Shown here: one piece after another, positions 17,676 to 28,690 of the stretch
How the letters are laid out: each line of letters starts with the position of its first letter
Numbering within the stretch: position 1 is the stretch's first letter
NCBI RefSeq assembly: GCF_011078175.1
Contig: NZ_JAALCJ010000001.1
Coordinates: forward strand, 803,255 to 867,254
Direction of reading: 5' to 3'
Length of the DNA: 64,000 nt
From: Enterobacter cloacae
GTDB taxonomy: Bacteria > Pseudomonadota > Gammaproteobacteria > Enterobacterales > Enterobacteriaceae
The notes under the pieces: model-generated
Seen by the model: only the letters and a program-made list of their open reading frames with translations
What the model was told of the DNA's origin: nothing
Database searches by the model: none
Translations under genes and position numbers: made by a program

Positions 17676-18952
17676 TTCCCCTCCCGGACGCGGTCGAGGA
17701 CGGATTTCACCATGCCAATACCTTTTTCGCGTTCGGCTTTAACCGCCACCGCCAGACGTTCGTTGATCGCAGGCAGCTGGCCGAGCGTGTCGCCCACCAT
17801 CGCACCGAGCGATCCGTCCAGCAGATGACGAATATCGACGGCCATTTCCGGCATACCGAGCTGCTGCATAATGCCCGCGGATTTGTGTTCGTAGTTGATG
17901 GCAATGGCCGGCGTGCCGAAGTTCATCGAGATAATGGCCGAGTGCAAACGCGTGCCCACGGTCAGGTCGCAGGCGGAGAGCAGCTTGCCCATCTCCAGGT
18001 CGTTTAGCTCGTCCATCACCACGTGGTAACGGGACGGGTCGTTGACCAGGTTACGCAGGTTGAGCGCCACCATACGGTCATCTTTGTTATAGCTGTCGAT
18101 ACCGGTACAGGTGGAAAGCGCCAGCACCTGGTAACCGCTGTCCAGCACGCGGTTCACCACGTCGGCAAAGGCTTTCTCGTACGCCGCCTGGGTCGTGCCG
18201 AGGCGTTTATCGAACGGCGCAAGTTCACGCAGGGTAATGGCGACGGTTTTCTGTTTTGCCGCCACGTCCAGCCAGTGCTGTACCGCGTAGCTGGCCTGGA
18301 AACTGTCATCCTGATGATCCACCAGCCAGGCGGTGTCCACACCGTGCTCCACTTTGGTGGTGTCGATTTCACTGCGCTTCATCATGTCGAGGCTGACCGA
18401 TTCACGCAGGATCAGCGCGTCGCAGTGGCCGAAGACATAGTTCGCCAGCTGGTTAAACTGCGGATCCTGGAATGGCCCGACGCTGTGGCCAATCATAAAC
18501 AGCGGTTTTTTCGCCATGAAGGTGCAGAGTGCATGCTCAAACTGCGGCACGCCGTAGAGATCGACGAAGAACGAACCGCCCACCTGGATAATCGCGTCAT
18601 AGCCGGACAGCAGACGCACAAAATCGGTAAAGCCCTGCGCGATGGCGATGTTGCGCAGCTTGCCGGTGTCGGTCACGCGAGAAAGCAGCACCTGATGCTG
18701 GTAGCGGCGACGCAGCACTTTCTTCACGCGCCCCATCACGCCCGCTGCGTTGTTGTGCTGTTTCATCTGGCTGTAGAGCGGATCGCCCATCACCGGGCGG
18801 TTCAGTAACCAGGATGAGCTGACCGGATAACGGCTCATCACATCCACTTCAGTCTCAGGCTTAAGGGTGTTAATTGCATCCAGTAAACCGCGCAGGATGG
18901 CGCTGTCGCCACGGTTGCCGCAGGTATGGTTGCCAAGAATAAGTAATTTCAT
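17672..18952 (-). CDS. wcaK: Colanic acid pyruvyltransferase WcaK
   Basis: Polysaccharide pyruvyl transferase family (PF04230), 426 residues, expected to attach a PEP-derived pyruvate ketal to the terminal galactose of the colanic acid side chain. Recognisable are the N-terminal NHTCGNRGDSAILRGLL, VGTRLHSAIISMNFGTPAI and AINYEHKSAGIM, which characterise the family. It lies 15 bases after wzxC and overlaps wcaL by 4 bases. Typical length and order. Confidence 0.94.
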   Translation of the reverse strand: MKLLILGNHTCGNRGDSAILRGLLDAINTLKPETEVDVMSRYPVSSSWLLNRPVMGDPLYSQMKQHNNAAGVMGRVKKVLRRRYQHQVLLSRVTDTGKLRNIAIAQGFTDFVRLLSGYDAIIQVGGSFFVDLYGVPQFEHALCTFMAKKPLFMIGHSVGPFQDPQFNQLANYVFGHCDALILRESVSLDMMKRSEIDTTKVEHGVDTAWLVDHQDDSFQASYAVQHWLDVAAKQKTVAITLRELAPFDKRLGTTQAAYEKAFADVVNRVLDSGYQVLALSTCTGIDSYNKDDRMVALNLRNLVNDPSRYHVVMDELNDLEMGKLLSACDLTVGTRLHSAIISMNFGTPAIAINYEHKSAGIMQQLGMPEMAVDIRHLLDGSLGAMVGDTLGQLPAINERLAVAVKAEREKGIGMVKSVLDRVREGK

Positions 18953-18967
18953 AATGGCCTCGTAAAA

Positions 18968-20446
18968 TTAGCCTGCGCGAAGCAGCGTTTTCATTTTTTC
19001 GTTACGGCAAAACTGGCGCTTCATCTCGACCACCAGCGCATTGCGTGACAGCACAATCATCACCCCGAACGCCAGCGCGCCTGCCGCGACCTGCACCGCA
19101 AGCAGCGCCGCCAGCGGCAGATGCCCGTTGAGCACCACGCCCAGGCCGTAGCTCACCGCAAGCGTCGGTAAGGAGAGATAGAACGGTAGCCACAGGCTGA
19201 GGATGTACTGACGGTAGCTGGAGCCCAGCACCGGTTTGATCATCACGAAGTAGCTCAGCACGGTATTGACAATCTGCACCAGCAGGAAGCCGAGCGTCAC
19301 GCCAATGGCGCCCGCCGTGTGGCCGCCCACAATAATTGCCGGAATAAACAGGAAGGTTTTAAACACGTTGAACTTGAAGCTGATATCCACGAGCGCCTTC
19401 GCCATCAGCAGAGAACCAATCGGGTTCCCCACCGAGCGCAGCAGCCCCACGACGCACAGCAGTTGCAGGATCGGGATGATGCTGTTCCATTTCTCGCCAA
19501 ACACCAGCGGCACGAAGTTGCTGGCGACCACCATCAGCCCCAGCAGCACCGGGAAGTTGATAATCCCCACCACGGACAGCAGCTTATAGAAGTTGACGCG
19601 CAGCTTTTCGGTATCGTCCTGAATCTTGGCAAACGCCGGAAACAGCACGCGGGTAATGATTGGGTTGAGCTTCATCGGCGGGACAACCGCGACGTTGTAC
19701 GCCAGGTTATAACCGCCCGCGACGCTCGCGCCCAGAATGCGCGCCAGCACCAGCGTGGAGAGGTTAGTATTCACGTAGTTGATAATGCTGTCTGCCGTCA
19801 GCCACGCGCCGAAGCGCAGGTTGGATGAAACAGACGCCAGCGAGAAATGCAGACCCGGGCGATAAATCTTGCGGCCAAAGAAGCCAAACAGCAGCGTGCG
19901 CACGGCAGAGTTAACGAGGTAGCCGAGGATGGCGGTCATCGCCAGCGGCCAGAAATGGGCGCTGACCACGGTGAAGGTAAAACCCGCCAGCACGGCGCTG
20001 GTTTCAATCATGCCGATCTTGTTGAACTCCAGCTCTTTTTGCATCAGCGCGCGGAACTGCTGCCCGTGCGGGATCACCACGAAAGCGAACGACAGGGTGC
20101 GCATCAGCGGCGCCAGGTCCGGGTTATGCAGCACGCCGGCAATCACATCGCTCAGCATGAACACCAGCACAAAGACGAAGATACCCAGCCCGACGTTCAG
20201 CCAGTAGAGCGTGGTCAACTCCAGATGGCCGATCTCTTTGCGCTGGATAATGGAGTTGGCGATACCAAAGTCAGACAGCGTATCGGCGAGGGCGATGATC
20301 ACCAGCGAGACGGTCAGCAGACCAAACTGGTGATTATCGATAATGCGCGCCAGCACCGTCATCTGCACCAGGCCGAGGCCAATGATGACGATGGTGGCCA
20401 TGGCTGACCATTTCGCGCCGCTGATGGTTTTTTCTCGTAAGCTCAT
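18968..20446 (-). CDS. wzxC: Colanic acid lipid-linked repeat flippase WzxC
   Basis: Inner-membrane MOP-superfamily transporter of 492 residues with about 14 predicted segments, translocating the undecaprenyl-PP-linked colanic acid hexasaccharide to the periplasm. It starts MSLREKTISGAKWSAMAT and contains DNHQFGLLTVS, both typical of the WzxC/Bacterial_sugar export subgroup. Only one base separates it from the wcaJ stop. Much higher GC than the O-antigen wzx in the same window, consistent with a core locus. Confidence 0.95.
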   Translation of the reverse strand: MSLREKTISGAKWSAMATIVIIGLGLVQMTVLARIIDNHQFGLLTVSLVIIALADTLSDFGIANSIIQRKEIGHLELTTLYWLNVGLGIFVFVLVFMLSDVIAGVLHNPDLAPLMRTLSFAFVVIPHGQQFRALMQKELEFNKIGMIETSAVLAGFTFTVVSAHFWPLAMTAILGYLVNSAVRTLLFGFFGRKIYRPGLHFSLASVSSNLRFGAWLTADSIINYVNTNLSTLVLARILGASVAGGYNLAYNVAVVPPMKLNPIITRVLFPAFAKIQDDTEKLRVNFYKLLSVVGIINFPVLLGLMVVASNFVPLVFGEKWNSIIPILQLLCVVGLLRSVGNPIGSLLMAKALVDISFKFNVFKTFLFIPAIIVGGHTAGAIGVTLGFLLVQIVNTVLSYFVMIKPVLGSSYRQYILSLWLPFYLSLPTLAVSYGLGVVLNGHLPLAALLAVQVAAGALAFGVMIVLSRNALVVEMKRQFCRNEKMKTLLRAG

Positions 20447-20447
20447 C

Positions 20448-21842
20448 TTAGTACGCCGCTTTGTTCACGAAGCCTTTGAAAATGGTCAGAAAAACAATCT
20501 TAATATCGAACCAGAGGCTCCACTCGCGGATGTACTCCAGATCGAACTCGATACGTTTTTCCATTTTTTCCAGCGTGTCGGTCTCGCCGCGCCAGCCGTT
20601 GATCTGCGCCCAGCCTGTGATGCCTGGCTTCACCTTATGGCGCAGCATGTAGCCTTCAATCAGGGTACGGTACTGCTCGTTATGGGCCACGGCGTGAGGG
20701 CGAGGCCCGACAATGGACATCCCCCCGGTGAACACGTTGATGAACTGCGGCAGCTCATCGAGCGAGGTTCTGCGCAGGAAGTTGCCCACGCGGGTAACGC
20801 GCGGATCGTTCTGCGTCGCCTGGGTCACCACCTTGTCGTTCTCCATCACCTTCATGGAGCGGAATTTCCACACCATGATCGGCTTACCGTCCATGCCGTA
20901 GCGGGTCTGACGGAAGATGATCGGACCCGGAGAGCTGAGCTTCACCGCCAGCGCAATGCAGCACAGCACCGGGGAGATGAGCAGCAGGATCAGAGACGAA
21001 AGCACGATATCTTCCACGCGCTTCAGCACGCGGTTAATCCCCGACAGCGGCGTGTCGTACAGCGGCACAACCGGTACCCCGTTCACCTCTTCAATACGGG
21101 AGTGGAGAATATTGAAGGTGAAGACATCCGGGATGAGGATCACCGAGCAGGTGGTATCCGCCAGCTCGCGCATCAGTTTCTTGATGCGGGATTCATCTTT
21201 CATCTGCATGGCGATATAGACGTTATGAATTTTGCCGGCTTTCGCATCGTCAATAAGCTGTTCGTAGTTACCTGCCCAGTCGGACGGCACGCCGCCGGGC
21301 TTCGCGTCGTGATAAATCCCGACCACTTCAAAACCTAACCACGGCTCTTTGCGGAAGCTGTCGAGCAACACCTGTCCCACCGGCAGATCGCCCGCCACGG
21401 CAACGAAGCGACGGTTATACCCGCGGTTACGCAGCCAGCCCGCGCCAAAGCGGATCAGCGAGCGGCAGATCACCATGCCAATGCTGGTCAACAGATACCA
21501 GCAGAGATAGGTCACAAGACGGTTATCAAAATCATGGCTGAACGCCACCAGGCCTGCGCTGAAAATCAGGCTTAAGGTCCAGTTCTGGAGCAGCAGCATC
21601 AGTTCGGTGGTCATTTTGACGCCGCGCCATGAACGATAGAAATCCGTCATGCCCCCGATCATCTGAAACACCACCAGCGCAATCAACGCCATCAGCAAGT
21701 GCATGTATAAGAACGACTGCCCGCTGACCCAACACACCGCCCACAGCCCGCCGACCATGAGGGTGATATCAGAAAAACGCTGCACCATTGAGATTAACGA
21801 TGCATTCGTTCTCGCTCGTTCGCGCTTTTTTAGATTTGTCAT
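20448..21842 (-). CDS. wcaJ: Undecaprenyl-phosphate glucose phosphotransferase WcaJ
   Basis: Initiating enzyme of colanic acid synthesis: transfers glucose-1-phosphate from UDP-glucose to undecaprenyl phosphate. 464 residues: about four N-terminal membrane segments, a CoA-binding-like domain, a hydrophobic hairpin near 278-300 and the C-terminal bacterial sugar transferase domain (PF02397). That domain has VWKFRSMKVM, RRTSLDELPQFINV and SIVGPRPHA, which carry the catalytic residues. A 115-base gap to cpsG is filled by a large palindromic repeat; wzxC follows at once. Confidence 0.96.
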   Translation of the reverse strand: MTNLKKRERARTNASLISMVQRFSDITLMVGGLWAVCWVSGQSFLYMHLLMALIALVVFQMIGGMTDFYRSWRGVKMTTELMLLLQNWTLSLIFSAGLVAFSHDFDNRLVTYLCWYLLTSIGMVICRSLIRFGAGWLRNRGYNRRFVAVAGDLPVGQVLLDSFRKEPWLGFEVVGIYHDAKPGGVPSDWAGNYEQLIDDAKAGKIHNVYIAMQMKDESRIKKLMRELADTTCSVILIPDVFTFNILHSRIEEVNGVPVVPLYDTPLSGINRVLKRVEDIVLSSLILLLISPVLCCIALAVKLSSPGPIIFRQTRYGMDGKPIMVWKFRSMKVMENDKVVTQATQNDPRVTRVGNFLRRTSLDELPQFINVFTGGMSIVGPRPHAVAHNEQYRTLIEGYMLRHKVKPGITGWAQINGWRGETDTLEKMEKRIEFDLEYIREWSLWFDIKIVFLTIFKGFVNKAAY

Positions 21843-21868
21843 CGTTGTTCCTTTAGTTCTAAACCTTT

Positions 21869-21952
21869 CCCCCTCACCCTACCCCTCTCCCCAAAGGGGA
21901 GAGGGAACTTGAACACCCTCTCCCCTTTGGGGAGAGGGCTGGGGTGAGGGGC
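21869..21952. repeat. Double palindromic repeat (CCCTCTCCCC family) between cpsG and wcaJ
   Basis: Two inverted-repeat units, each an arm CCCCTCTCC / GGAGAGGG with a short AAA or TTT centre, lie head to head, and the outer CCCTCACCC / GGGTGAGGGG arms also pair. The whole 84-base block can fold into a long cruciform. It occupies almost the whole gap inside the colanic acid operon, so it is transcribed with it. Confidence 0.85.
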
Positions 21953-21957
21953 AGTTT

Positions 21958-23328
21958 TTACTGATTCAACAGCGCCAGAATATCCTTCGTTCGGGCTTCC
22001 ATCAGCGCGGTATCGGCGCGGGACTCCACGTTCAGGCGCACCACCGGCTCGGTGTTGGAGGAGCGCAGGTTGAAGCGCCACTGCGGGAACGCCATGCTGA
22101 TACCGTCCGTACGGTCAATCTCCAGCGCGTGAATGGCAAAGTGCTGTTCGACGCGGGCGATAGCATCGGCAGGCTGCGCCAGTTTGCTGTTGATCTCGCC
22201 GCTCGCCGGGAACGCCGACATGCGGTCACGCACCAGTTCGCCCAGGCTCTGCCCTTTCAGGCACAGCAGCTCGGTCACCAGCAGCCACGGGATCATCCCG
22301 CTGTCGCAGTAGGCAAAATCACGGAAATAGTGGTGGGCGCTCATCTCGCCGCCGTAGATGGCGTCTTCCTCGCGCATACGCTCTTTGATAAACGCGTGGC
22401 CGGTTTTGGACATCACCGGCTCGCCGCCCGCGGCCTTCACCACGTCAACGGTGTTCCAGGAAAGACGCGGATCGTGAATGATTTTCGCCCCCGGGTTTTT
22501 CTCGAGGAACGCTTCCGCCAGCAGGCCAACGATGTAGTAGCCTTCGATAAACTGCCCCTTCTCGTCGAACAGGAAGCAGCGGTCAAAATCGCCGTCAAAG
22601 GCGATACCCATATCGGCACCGTGCTCAATCACCGCGTTGCGGGTGTCGTCGCGGCACTCCGGCAGCAGCGGGTTAGGGATACCGTTCGGGAAGTTGCCGT
22701 CAGGCGTGTTGTGCACTTTGACGAAGGTCACCGGCACGTTCAGCGCCTTAAAGCGGGCTTCAAGTGCATCGACAACCGGGCCTGCCGCGCCGTTGCCGGA
22801 GTTGATCACCAGCTTCAGCGGTTTGAGGTTTGCCACGTTGATGTAGCCCAGCAGGTGGTCGATGTACTCTTTTTGCAGGTTAATCTGCTTATAGCTGCCG
22901 CGTCTGGCTTCATTCACCGGCGGGAAGTCGTTGGCCTCGGCCAGACGCTGCACGTCGCGCAGGCCGGTATCGCCGCTGATAGGACGCGCACCCTTGCGCA
23001 CCAGCTTCATGCCGTTGTAGTCCATCGGGTTATGGCTGGCCGTCACTTCGATACCGCCGTCCACGCCCAGGTGGAAGGTGGCAAAATAGATCTCTTCGGT
23101 ACCGGAAAGGCCAATGTCCAGGACGTCGACGCCCGCGTCCTGTAGCCCTTTCGCCAGCGCCAGCTTCAGGGATTCGCTTGTCAGACGCACGTCGCCGCCC
23201 AGCACGATAGTTTGTGGTTTCAGGTATTCGCCGTACGCGCGGCCGATGCGCCACGCAATGTCTTCGTTCAGCTCTTCGCCCAGCTTGCCGCGAATATCGT
23301 AGGCTTTAAAACAGGTTAATTTTTCCAT
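21958..23328 (-). CDS. cpsG: Phosphomannomutase CpsG (ManB)
   Basis: Converts mannose 6-phosphate to mannose 1-phosphate for GDP-mannose and then GDP-fucose. 456 residues from ATG 23328, chosen because GGGG lies just upstream; an upstream in-frame start would add seven residues. It has the alpha-D-phosphohexomutase phosphoserine loop TASHNP with S98, the metal loop DGDFDR and the C-terminal phosphate-binding RSSNTEP. It is separated from cpsB by 109 bases carrying a REP element and from wcaJ by a palindromic repeat. Confidence 0.96.
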   Translation of the reverse strand: MEKLTCFKAYDIRGKLGEELNEDIAWRIGRAYGEYLKPQTIVLGGDVRLTSESLKLALAKGLQDAGVDVLDIGLSGTEEIYFATFHLGVDGGIEVTASHNPMDYNGMKLVRKGARPISGDTGLRDVQRLAEANDFPPVNEARRGSYKQINLQKEYIDHLLGYINVANLKPLKLVINSGNGAAGPVVDALEARFKALNVPVTFVKVHNTPDGNFPNGIPNPLLPECRDDTRNAVIEHGADMGIAFDGDFDRCFLFDEKGQFIEGYYIVGLLAEAFLEKNPGAKIIHDPRLSWNTVDVVKAAGGEPVMSKTGHAFIKERMREEDAIYGGEMSAHHYFRDFAYCDSGMIPWLLVTELLCLKGQSLGELVRDRMSAFPASGEINSKLAQPADAIARVEQHFAIHALEIDRTDGISMAFPQWRFNLRSSNTEPVVRLNVESRADTALMEARTKDILALLNQ

Positions 23329-23393
23329 GATGACCCCTTTTTCAGGCAACAGTTGGCCCTGACCATGTAATGGCCAAATTTATTTTTGTCATT

Positions 23394-23425
23394 CGTAGGC
23401 CCGGTAAGCGCAGCGCCACCGGGCA
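23394..23425. repeat. REP element between cpsB and cpsG
   Basis: The minus strand reads as a classic enterobacterial REP unit, beginning TGCCCGGTGGCGCTGCGC and ending TTACCGGGCCTAC, which forms an imperfect hairpin. It lies between two genes of one operon and may stabilise the upstream mRNA. Confidence 0.85.
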
Positions 23426-23437
23426 GGATGCGGAGTG

Positions 23438-24874
23438 CTACACGCGCCCGTAGCGATCCTGGAAGCGGATGATGTCGTCCTCTTCCAGATAGGAGCCGGA
23501 ACGCACCTCAATTAAGTCGAGCGGAATTTTCCCCGGGTTTTCCAGACAGTGCGTGGCGCCCAGCGGAATATAAATGGACTCATTTTCACCGAGCAGCTTC
23601 ACGTCGCCGTCGATGGTCACTTTTGCGGTTCCCGCCACCACCACCCAGTGTTCGGCGCGGTGATGGTGCATCTGCACAGACAGCCCTTCTCCAGGCTTCA
23701 CGGTGATGCGTTTCACCTGGTAACGCTCGCCGGCGTCGATGGAGTCATATTTGCCCCACGGGCGGTAGACTTCACGGTGAATATGGTGTTCGTGGCGGCC
23801 ATCGGCCTTGATCTGCTCAACCACTTTTTTAACGTCCTGCACGGCGTTACGGTCGGCAATCAGCACCGCGTCTTTGGTCTGCACGACCACCAGATCTTTC
23901 ACCCCTACCGTGGTGACGAGGCCCGATTCGGCGTAGACGTAGCTGTTTTCCGTTTTGTGGCTGATGACATCACCGTGATGGACGTTACCCTCCGGGGTAT
24001 GCGCGCTGATCTCCCACAGTGACGACCAGGAGCCGACGTCGCTCCAGCCCGCATCCATCGGTACCACTACCGCATCTGCCGTACGCTCCATTACCGCATA
24101 GTCAATAGACTCTTCCGGACAGGCGAGGAAGGCCTCTTCATCCACGCGGATAAAATCGAGATCCGGATCGACCACCGCCATCGCTTTTTCGCAGGCGCTT
24201 AAGATATCCGGACGGTATTTTTCCAGCTCTTCCAGGTAGCGACCGGCGCGGAACAGGAACATACCGCTGTTCCAGTAGTATTCCCCACTGGCCACGTAGG
24301 CCTGCGCGGTTTCCAGATTCGGTTTTTCGACAAACTGCGCCACGTCAAAGGCCACGCTGTCGCCGTCACCAGGCGTGACGCTACCGCGGCGGATGTAGCC
24401 ATAGCCGGTTTCAGGGAGATCCGGCACGATGCCGAAGGTCACCAGCTTGCCGCTCTCAGCGTAAGGAATCGCGGCGCGAACCGCGTCGCGGAAGGCCTCT
24501 TCCTGCTGGATAACGTGGTCAGCCGCCAGCACCAGCATCAGCGGATCGCAGTCCGGGCTGCTGCGCTTTGCCGCCAGTGCCGCCAGGGCGATTGCAGGCG
24601 CGGTGTTGCGTCCGGCAGGCTCCAGAATGATATTTTCGGTCAGCTTGTTTAGCTGGCGCAGCTGTTCGGCAACGATAAAGCGGTGCTGTTCGTTACAGAT
24701 CACCACCGGGCTTTCGCACTCTACGCCGTGCAGACGGTTAACCGTCGTTTGCAGCATGGTGAGGTCGCCTTTCAGGCACAGAAATTGTTTTGGATAAAGC
24801 ACGCGGGACAGTGGCCACAACCGGCTCCCGGATCCACCCGCCATTACGACCGGATACAAAGTGGTTTGACTCAT
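23438..24874 (-). CDS. cpsB: Mannose-1-phosphate guanylyltransferase CpsB (ManC)
   Basis: Makes GDP-mannose from GTP and mannose 1-phosphate. 478 residues: N-terminal nucleotidyltransferase with [12 protein letters not shown] at about residues 13-24 and QFVEKP in the middle, and a C-terminal cupin of the type II phosphomannose isomerase family with PWGKYDSID and MHHHRAEHW. Whether the cupin is active as an isomerase here cannot be told. It follows wcaI by three bases and precedes cpsG after a REP-containing gap. Confidence 0.96.
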   Translation of the reverse strand: MSQTTLYPVVMAGGSGSRLWPLSRVLYPKQFLCLKGDLTMLQTTVNRLHGVECESPVVICNEQHRFIVAEQLRQLNKLTENIILEPAGRNTAPAIALAALAAKRSSPDCDPLMLVLAADHVIQQEEAFRDAVRAAIPYAESGKLVTFGIVPDLPETGYGYIRRGSVTPGDGDSVAFDVAQFVEKPNLETAQAYVASGEYYWNSGMFLFRAGRYLEELEKYRPDILSACEKAMAVVDPDLDFIRVDEEAFLACPEESIDYAVMERTADAVVVPMDAGWSDVGSWSSLWEISAHTPEGNVHHGDVISHKTENSYVYAESGLVTTVGVKDLVVVQTKDAVLIADRNAVQDVKKVVEQIKADGRHEHHIHREVYRPWGKYDSIDAGERYQVKRITVKPGEGLSVQMHHHRAEHWVVVAGTAKVTIDGDVKLLGENESIYIPLGATHCLENPGKIPLDLIEVRSGSYLEEDDIIRFQDRYGRV

Positions 24875-24877
24875 GAT

Positions 24878-26101
24878 TTATCCCCGTATATCTGCAATAA
24901 ATTGGCTCAGCACGTTCTCTTTCTCGAGCGTGCGTTCGGCATATTCACGTGCCACCGTGTTCTCTTTTGGCATGGCGAGTGCCTGCTCAATTCCGGTTAC
25001 CAGCGCAGGAACCGATTCTGGCTCTACGCAAACGGCAATGCCCGGATAGCTGTTGCACAGCTGGCCTAATTCTGTTGTGGCTTCTGCCGTAATCACCGCG
25101 TTTCCGCCCACTGCAAGAATGTTGGTCAGCTTGGACGGCAGCACCGCATCCGCCGCGCCGCGTTTTTGCACCACCAGATGACAATCCGCCATTTTCAGCA
25201 GCGCGGGCAGCGCGTCATAAGACTGAAGCGGGAAGAAGCGGATGTTGGTCAGTCCGCGCTCGCTGGCCATTTTCTCCAGCCGCGCTTTACCGCCGCCCTG
25301 CCCGACAATCACGAACATCCACGGGTGTTCGCTCAGCTGAAGCGCGGCGTCTATCACGCTCTCCAGCCCCTGTTTTTCGCCGATGTTGCCTGAGTAAAGA
25401 ATGATTTTTTGATCAGCAGGCAAACCGAGCTGCGCGCGTAACGCCTGCGCATCGTGTTCTGTCACTTCGCGGAAACGCGCCACTTCAGACCAGTTCGGAA
25501 AGAAGATCACCTTCTCCGCCGGGACGCCCTTCTCCTGAGCCTTGTTCATCATCGAGCGCGAGATGGTCGAGACGTAATCCACGTTGTGCAGGCCGCTGCG
25601 CTCAAAGGCGCTGGCGAGCTTCGCTACTTTGCCGCCTTTGCCTTTCCCGGCCATCCCCAGCCCAAGCATGGCGTCCACTTCATAATCCTGAATGTGCAGC
25701 AGGGTGCGCGCGCCTGAGAGTTTTCCCAGCAGGCGCATGCCCGGCGTACAGAACAGGGTCGGCACCACGCCGATGATGCGATCCGGCTTCCAGCGACGCT
25801 GCGCCATCAGCGGGAAAAAACTGCTCAGAGCAAAGCTGCCCAGATGAATTAAACGTTTCAGCGTCGAAGGCTGTTTCGGCACGTAGAGCGGACAACGCCA
25901 GACGGTCGCGGCGCCCTCTTCGCGGCGGTAGCGCCAGCTGGAATAGCGTTCGCCTACCTTCCACTCCGGGTAATACGGCGGGGCGGTAATCACCCGCACG
26001 TCGTGTCCCTGGCTCGCCATCCACTCGACCATCTCGCCGGTATATTTCCCGATTCCGGTAAGCTCCGGCGAGTAGTTAATTCCGTAGACGAGGATTTTCA
26101 T
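24878..26101 (-). CDS. wcaI: Colanic acid glycosyltransferase WcaI
   Basis: GT4-type transferase of 407 residues; in the E. coli pathway WcaI adds a fucose to the growing lipid-linked unit. It begins [20 protein letters not shown], the hallmark of the WcaI family, and has the GT-B C-terminal [14 protein letters not shown] stretch. Its start codon overlaps the gmm stop by four bases (ATGA). Sugar specificity is taken from knowledge of the family. Confidence 0.94.
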   Translation of the reverse strand: MKILVYGINYSPELTGIGKYTGEMVEWMASQGHDVRVITAPPYYPEWKVGERYSSWRYRREEGAATVWRCPLYVPKQPSTLKRLIHLGSFALSSFFPLMAQRRWKPDRIIGVVPTLFCTPGMRLLGKLSGARTLLHIQDYEVDAMLGLGMAGKGKGGKVAKLASAFERSGLHNVDYVSTISRSMMNKAQEKGVPAEKVIFFPNWSEVARFREVTEHDAQALRAQLGLPADQKIILYSGNIGEKQGLESVIDAALQLSEHPWMFVIVGQGGGKARLEKMASERGLTNIRFFPLQSYDALPALLKMADCHLVVQKRGAADAVLPSKLTNILAVGGNAVITAEATTELGQLCNSYPGIAVCVEPESVPALVTGIEQALAMPKENTVAREYAERTLEKENVLSQFIADIRG

Positions 26102-26580
26102 AGGCCTGGCACCTCGGCCTGACGTTCCGCAAGGAAGTACGCCCGACTGTTGTCATGGACGTTGTCGCTTGCCAGCAGCGCCTCTGGCGTTAACCAGCGG
26201 TAATCGTCATGCTGAGCATCAGGCAGACGCAGGTCTGCCTCACTCACCTTCAGGCGGAACCCCAGCACGATGTAGTGCGTGGTGAACCCGGTGCCCGAAA
26301 AGTTATCGTCATAGAAGTGCTGCCAGACCCCGTAAAACTGGCCCGCTGCCATCGGCAGTTGCAGGCCCAGTTCCGCCAGAGTGAGACGCTCAAACGCATC
26401 GGTCAGCGTCTCATCCTTCTGCACGCGCCCGCCGGGCACGAACCAGAAGCCCTGTGCAGGACGGTTGGTTCGTTTCCCCAGCAAGAACTCGCCGCGTTCG
26501 TTCTCCACGATCAAATCAATTGAGATGAGCGGAGTGGAACGCACCACCGTGGCAAAATCTTCCTGACTTAAAAACATCAT
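26098..26580 (-). CDS. gmm: GDP-mannose mannosyl hydrolase
   Basis: Nudix-related enzyme (NudD/WcaH) that hydrolyses GDP-mannose or GDP-glucose to GDP and sugar, probably trimming the nucleotide-sugar pool. 160 residues from the double ATG at 26580/26577, which overlaps the fcl stop (TAATG). A longer reading from 26616 has no family support. It shows [17 protein letters not shown] at the start and the altered Nudix box [19 protein letters not shown], in which the family lacks the usual EExGE. The following wcaI is coupled by a 4-base overlap. Confidence 0.94.
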   Translation of the reverse strand: MMFLSQEDFATVVRSTPLISIDLIVENERGEFLLGKRTNRPAQGFWFVPGGRVQKDETLTDAFERLTLAELGLQLPMAAGQFYGVWQHFYDDNFSGTGFTTHYIVLGFRLKVSEADLRLPDAQHDDYRWLTPEALLASDNVHDNSRAYFLAERQAEVPGL

Positions 26581-27545
26581 TACCCCCGGAAGCGGTGCTG
26601 GTTTTCCAGGAACCACTGGTAGGTGCTGGCCAGCCCCTGCTCCAGTGAGACCTCGTGATACCAGCCCAGCTGATGCAGACGGGTCACGTCCAGCAGCTTG
26701 CGCGGCGTGCCGTCCGGCTTGGTGGCGTCAAACACCACGCGTCCTTTGTAGCCCACCACCTGCGCGATGGTCTGCGCCAGTTCGCGGATGGTGCAGTCCA
26801 CGCCGGTCCCGACGTTAATGTGCGACAGCATCGGCTCGGTGTTTTCCTGCCACACCTCGCGATCCAGCTCCATGACGTGAATGCTGGCAGCCGCCATGTC
26901 GTCCACGTGCAGGAACTCGCGCATTGGCGTCCCGCTGCCCCACACCACCACGTCCGGGGCGTTTTCGGCAGTCGCCTCATGGAAACGACGCAGCAGCGCC
27001 GGGATCACGTGCGAATTGCTCGGGTGGAAGTTGTCGTGCGGTCCGTACAGGTTGGTCGGCATGACCGAGCGATAGTCACGGTTATACTGACGGTTGTAGG
27101 ATTCACACAGCTTGATCCCGGCAATTTTGGCAATCGCATAAGGCTCATTAGTGGCTTCAAGCGTGCCCTGCAACAGTTCGCTCTCGGCGATCGGCTGCTT
27201 CGCCATTTTTGGGTAGATACAGGATGAACCGAGGAACAGCAGCTTGTTCACGTTGTGCAGGTGCGCCGCGTGAATGATGTTGCTCTCAATCATCATGTTC
27301 TCGTAGATGAAATCCGCCGGGTAGGTGTTGTTCGCGACAATGCCGCCCACCTTCGCCGCCGCCAGATACACCTGGTCGATACGTTCGCTGGCAAAGAAGT
27401 CCTGCACCGCTTTGCTGTCAAGCAGGTTCAGCTCGTCGCGGGTGCGAACAATCACTTCTACGTCGCCGCGCTGCTCAAGCTGGCGAACAATCGCGGAACC
27501 CACCATTCCGCGATGACCGGCGACAAAAATACGTTGTTTTGTCAT
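26580..27545 (-). CDS. fcl: GDP-L-fucose synthase Fcl (WcaG)
   Basis: NADPH-dependent epimerase-reductase completing GDP-L-fucose from GDP-4-keto-6-deoxymannose. 321 residues with [11 protein letters not shown] near the N-terminus, LGSSCIYP, and the catalytic YAIAK (Y-x3-K). It follows gmd by two bases and overlaps gmm by one. Supplies the fucose residues of colanic acid. Confidence 0.97.
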   Translation of the reverse strand: MTKQRIFVAGHRGMVGSAIVRQLEQRGDVEVIVRTRDELNLLDSKAVQDFFASERIDQVYLAAAKVGGIVANNTYPADFIYENMMIESNIIHAAHLHNVNKLLFLGSSCIYPKMAKQPIAESELLQGTLEATNEPYAIAKIAGIKLCESYNRQYNRDYRSVMPTNLYGPHDNFHPSNSHVIPALLRRFHEATAENAPDVVVWGSGTPMREFLHVDDMAAASIHVMELDREVWQENTEPMLSHINVGTGVDCTIRELAQTIAQVVGYKGRVVFDATKPDGTPRKLLDVTRLHQLGWYHEVSLEQGLASTYQWFLENQHRFRG

Positions 27546-27547
27546 TC

Positions 27548-28669
27548 TCAGGACTCCAGCGCGATGGCAACCTCGTAGCCATGGGACTTGAGCAGGGAGT
27601 GTTTTTTCGCTGCTTCAAGATCCTTGGCCACCATCTCGGATACCATTTCTTGCAGGGTGGTTTCTGGTTTCCAGCCCAGTTTCTCGTGCGCTTTGGTTGG
27701 GTCGCCCAGCAGGGTTTCCACTTCAGCAGGGCGGAAGTAACGCGGATCAACCTGGACAATCACGTCGCCTGGCTTCACGCCCGGTGCGTCGTGGCCGGTC
27801 ACGGAAACAACGATACCCTTCTCTTCCACGCCGGTGCCTTCGAAGCGCAGCTTGATGCCCAGCTGTGCCGCAGCCATCTCAACGAACTGACGTACGGAGT
27901 ACTGCACGCCGGTCGCAATCACGAAGTCTTCTGGCTGCTCCTGCTGCAACATCATCCACTGCATTTTCACGTAGTCTTTCGCATGGCCCCAGTCACGCAG
28001 GGAATCCATGTTGCCGAGGTGCAGGCAAGACTCCAGGCCCTGAGCGATGTTGGCGATCGCGCGGGTGATTTTGCGGGTCACGAAGGTTTCGCCGCGACGC
28101 GGGGATTCGTGGTTAAACAGAATGCCGTTACAGGCGTACATGCCGTAGGATTCACGGTAGTTCACGGTGATCCAGTAAGCGTACAGTTTCGCTACCGCGT
28201 ACGGAGAACGCGGGTAGAACGGCGTGGTCTCTTTCTGCGGAATTTCCTGCACCAGACCGTACAGCTCAGAGGTAGATGCCTGGTAGAAGCGGGTTTTCTT
28301 CTCAAGACCAAGGAAGCGAATCGCTTCCAGCAGACGCAGCGTACCCATCGCATCCACATCAGCGGTGTATTCAGGTGACTCGAAAGAAACCGCAACGTGG
28401 CTCATCGCCCCCAGGTTGTACACTTCATCCGGCTGCACTTCTTGCAGAATGCGGGTCAGGTTGGAGGTATCGGTCAGGTCGCCGTAATGCAGATGGAATT
28501 TCGGGTTTGCCGCATGCGGATCCTGATAAATGTGATCGACACGCTCGGTATTGAATGAAGAGGCACGACGCTTAATACCGTGAACTTCATACCCTTTTTC
28601 CAGCAGCAATTCTGCCAGGTAAGAACCATCTTGTCCGGTAACGCCGGTGATGAGAGCGACTTTAGACAT
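27548..28669 (-). CDS. gmd: GDP-mannose 4,6-dehydratase
   Basis: First committed step to GDP-L-fucose: GDP-mannose to GDP-4-keto-6-deoxymannose. 373 residues, E. coli length, with [15 protein letters not shown] at residues 8-22, the RR-motif [18 protein letters not shown] and the active-site YAVAKLYAY. It is placed between wcaF and fcl as in the E. coli operon. Lower divergence from the E. coli protein than its glycosyltransferase neighbours, as expected of a metabolic enzyme. Confidence 0.97.
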   Translation of the reverse strand: MSKVALITGVTGQDGSYLAELLLEKGYEVHGIKRRASSFNTERVDHIYQDPHAANPKFHLHYGDLTDTSNLTRILQEVQPDEVYNLGAMSHVAVSFESPEYTADVDAMGTLRLLEAIRFLGLEKKTRFYQASTSELYGLVQEIPQKETTPFYPRSPYAVAKLYAYWITVNYRESYGMYACNGILFNHESPRRGETFVTRKITRAIANIAQGLESCLHLGNMDSLRDWGHAKDYVKMQWMMLQQEQPEDFVIATGVQYSVRQFVEMAAAQLGIKLRFEGTGVEEKGIVVSVTGHDAPGVKPGDVIVQVDPRYFRPAEVETLLGDPTKAHEKLGWKPETTLQEMVSEMVAKDLEAAKKHSLLKSHGYEVAIALES

Positions 28670-28690
28670 GTTTATATTCCTCTGTACTTA

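Noticed and set aside
20343..21338. 331-residue open frame antisense to wcaJ
   Set aside because: Shadow frame; wcaJ on the other strand is complete with catalytic motifs.
22129..23145. 338-residue open frame antisense to cpsG
   Set aside because: Same compositional effect; product is His/Arg/Val-rich with no domain.
23438..23750. Cupin end of CpsB as a separate mannose-6-phosphate isomerase gene
   Set aside because: It is continuous with the nucleotidyltransferase in one frame, the normal bifunctional architecture.
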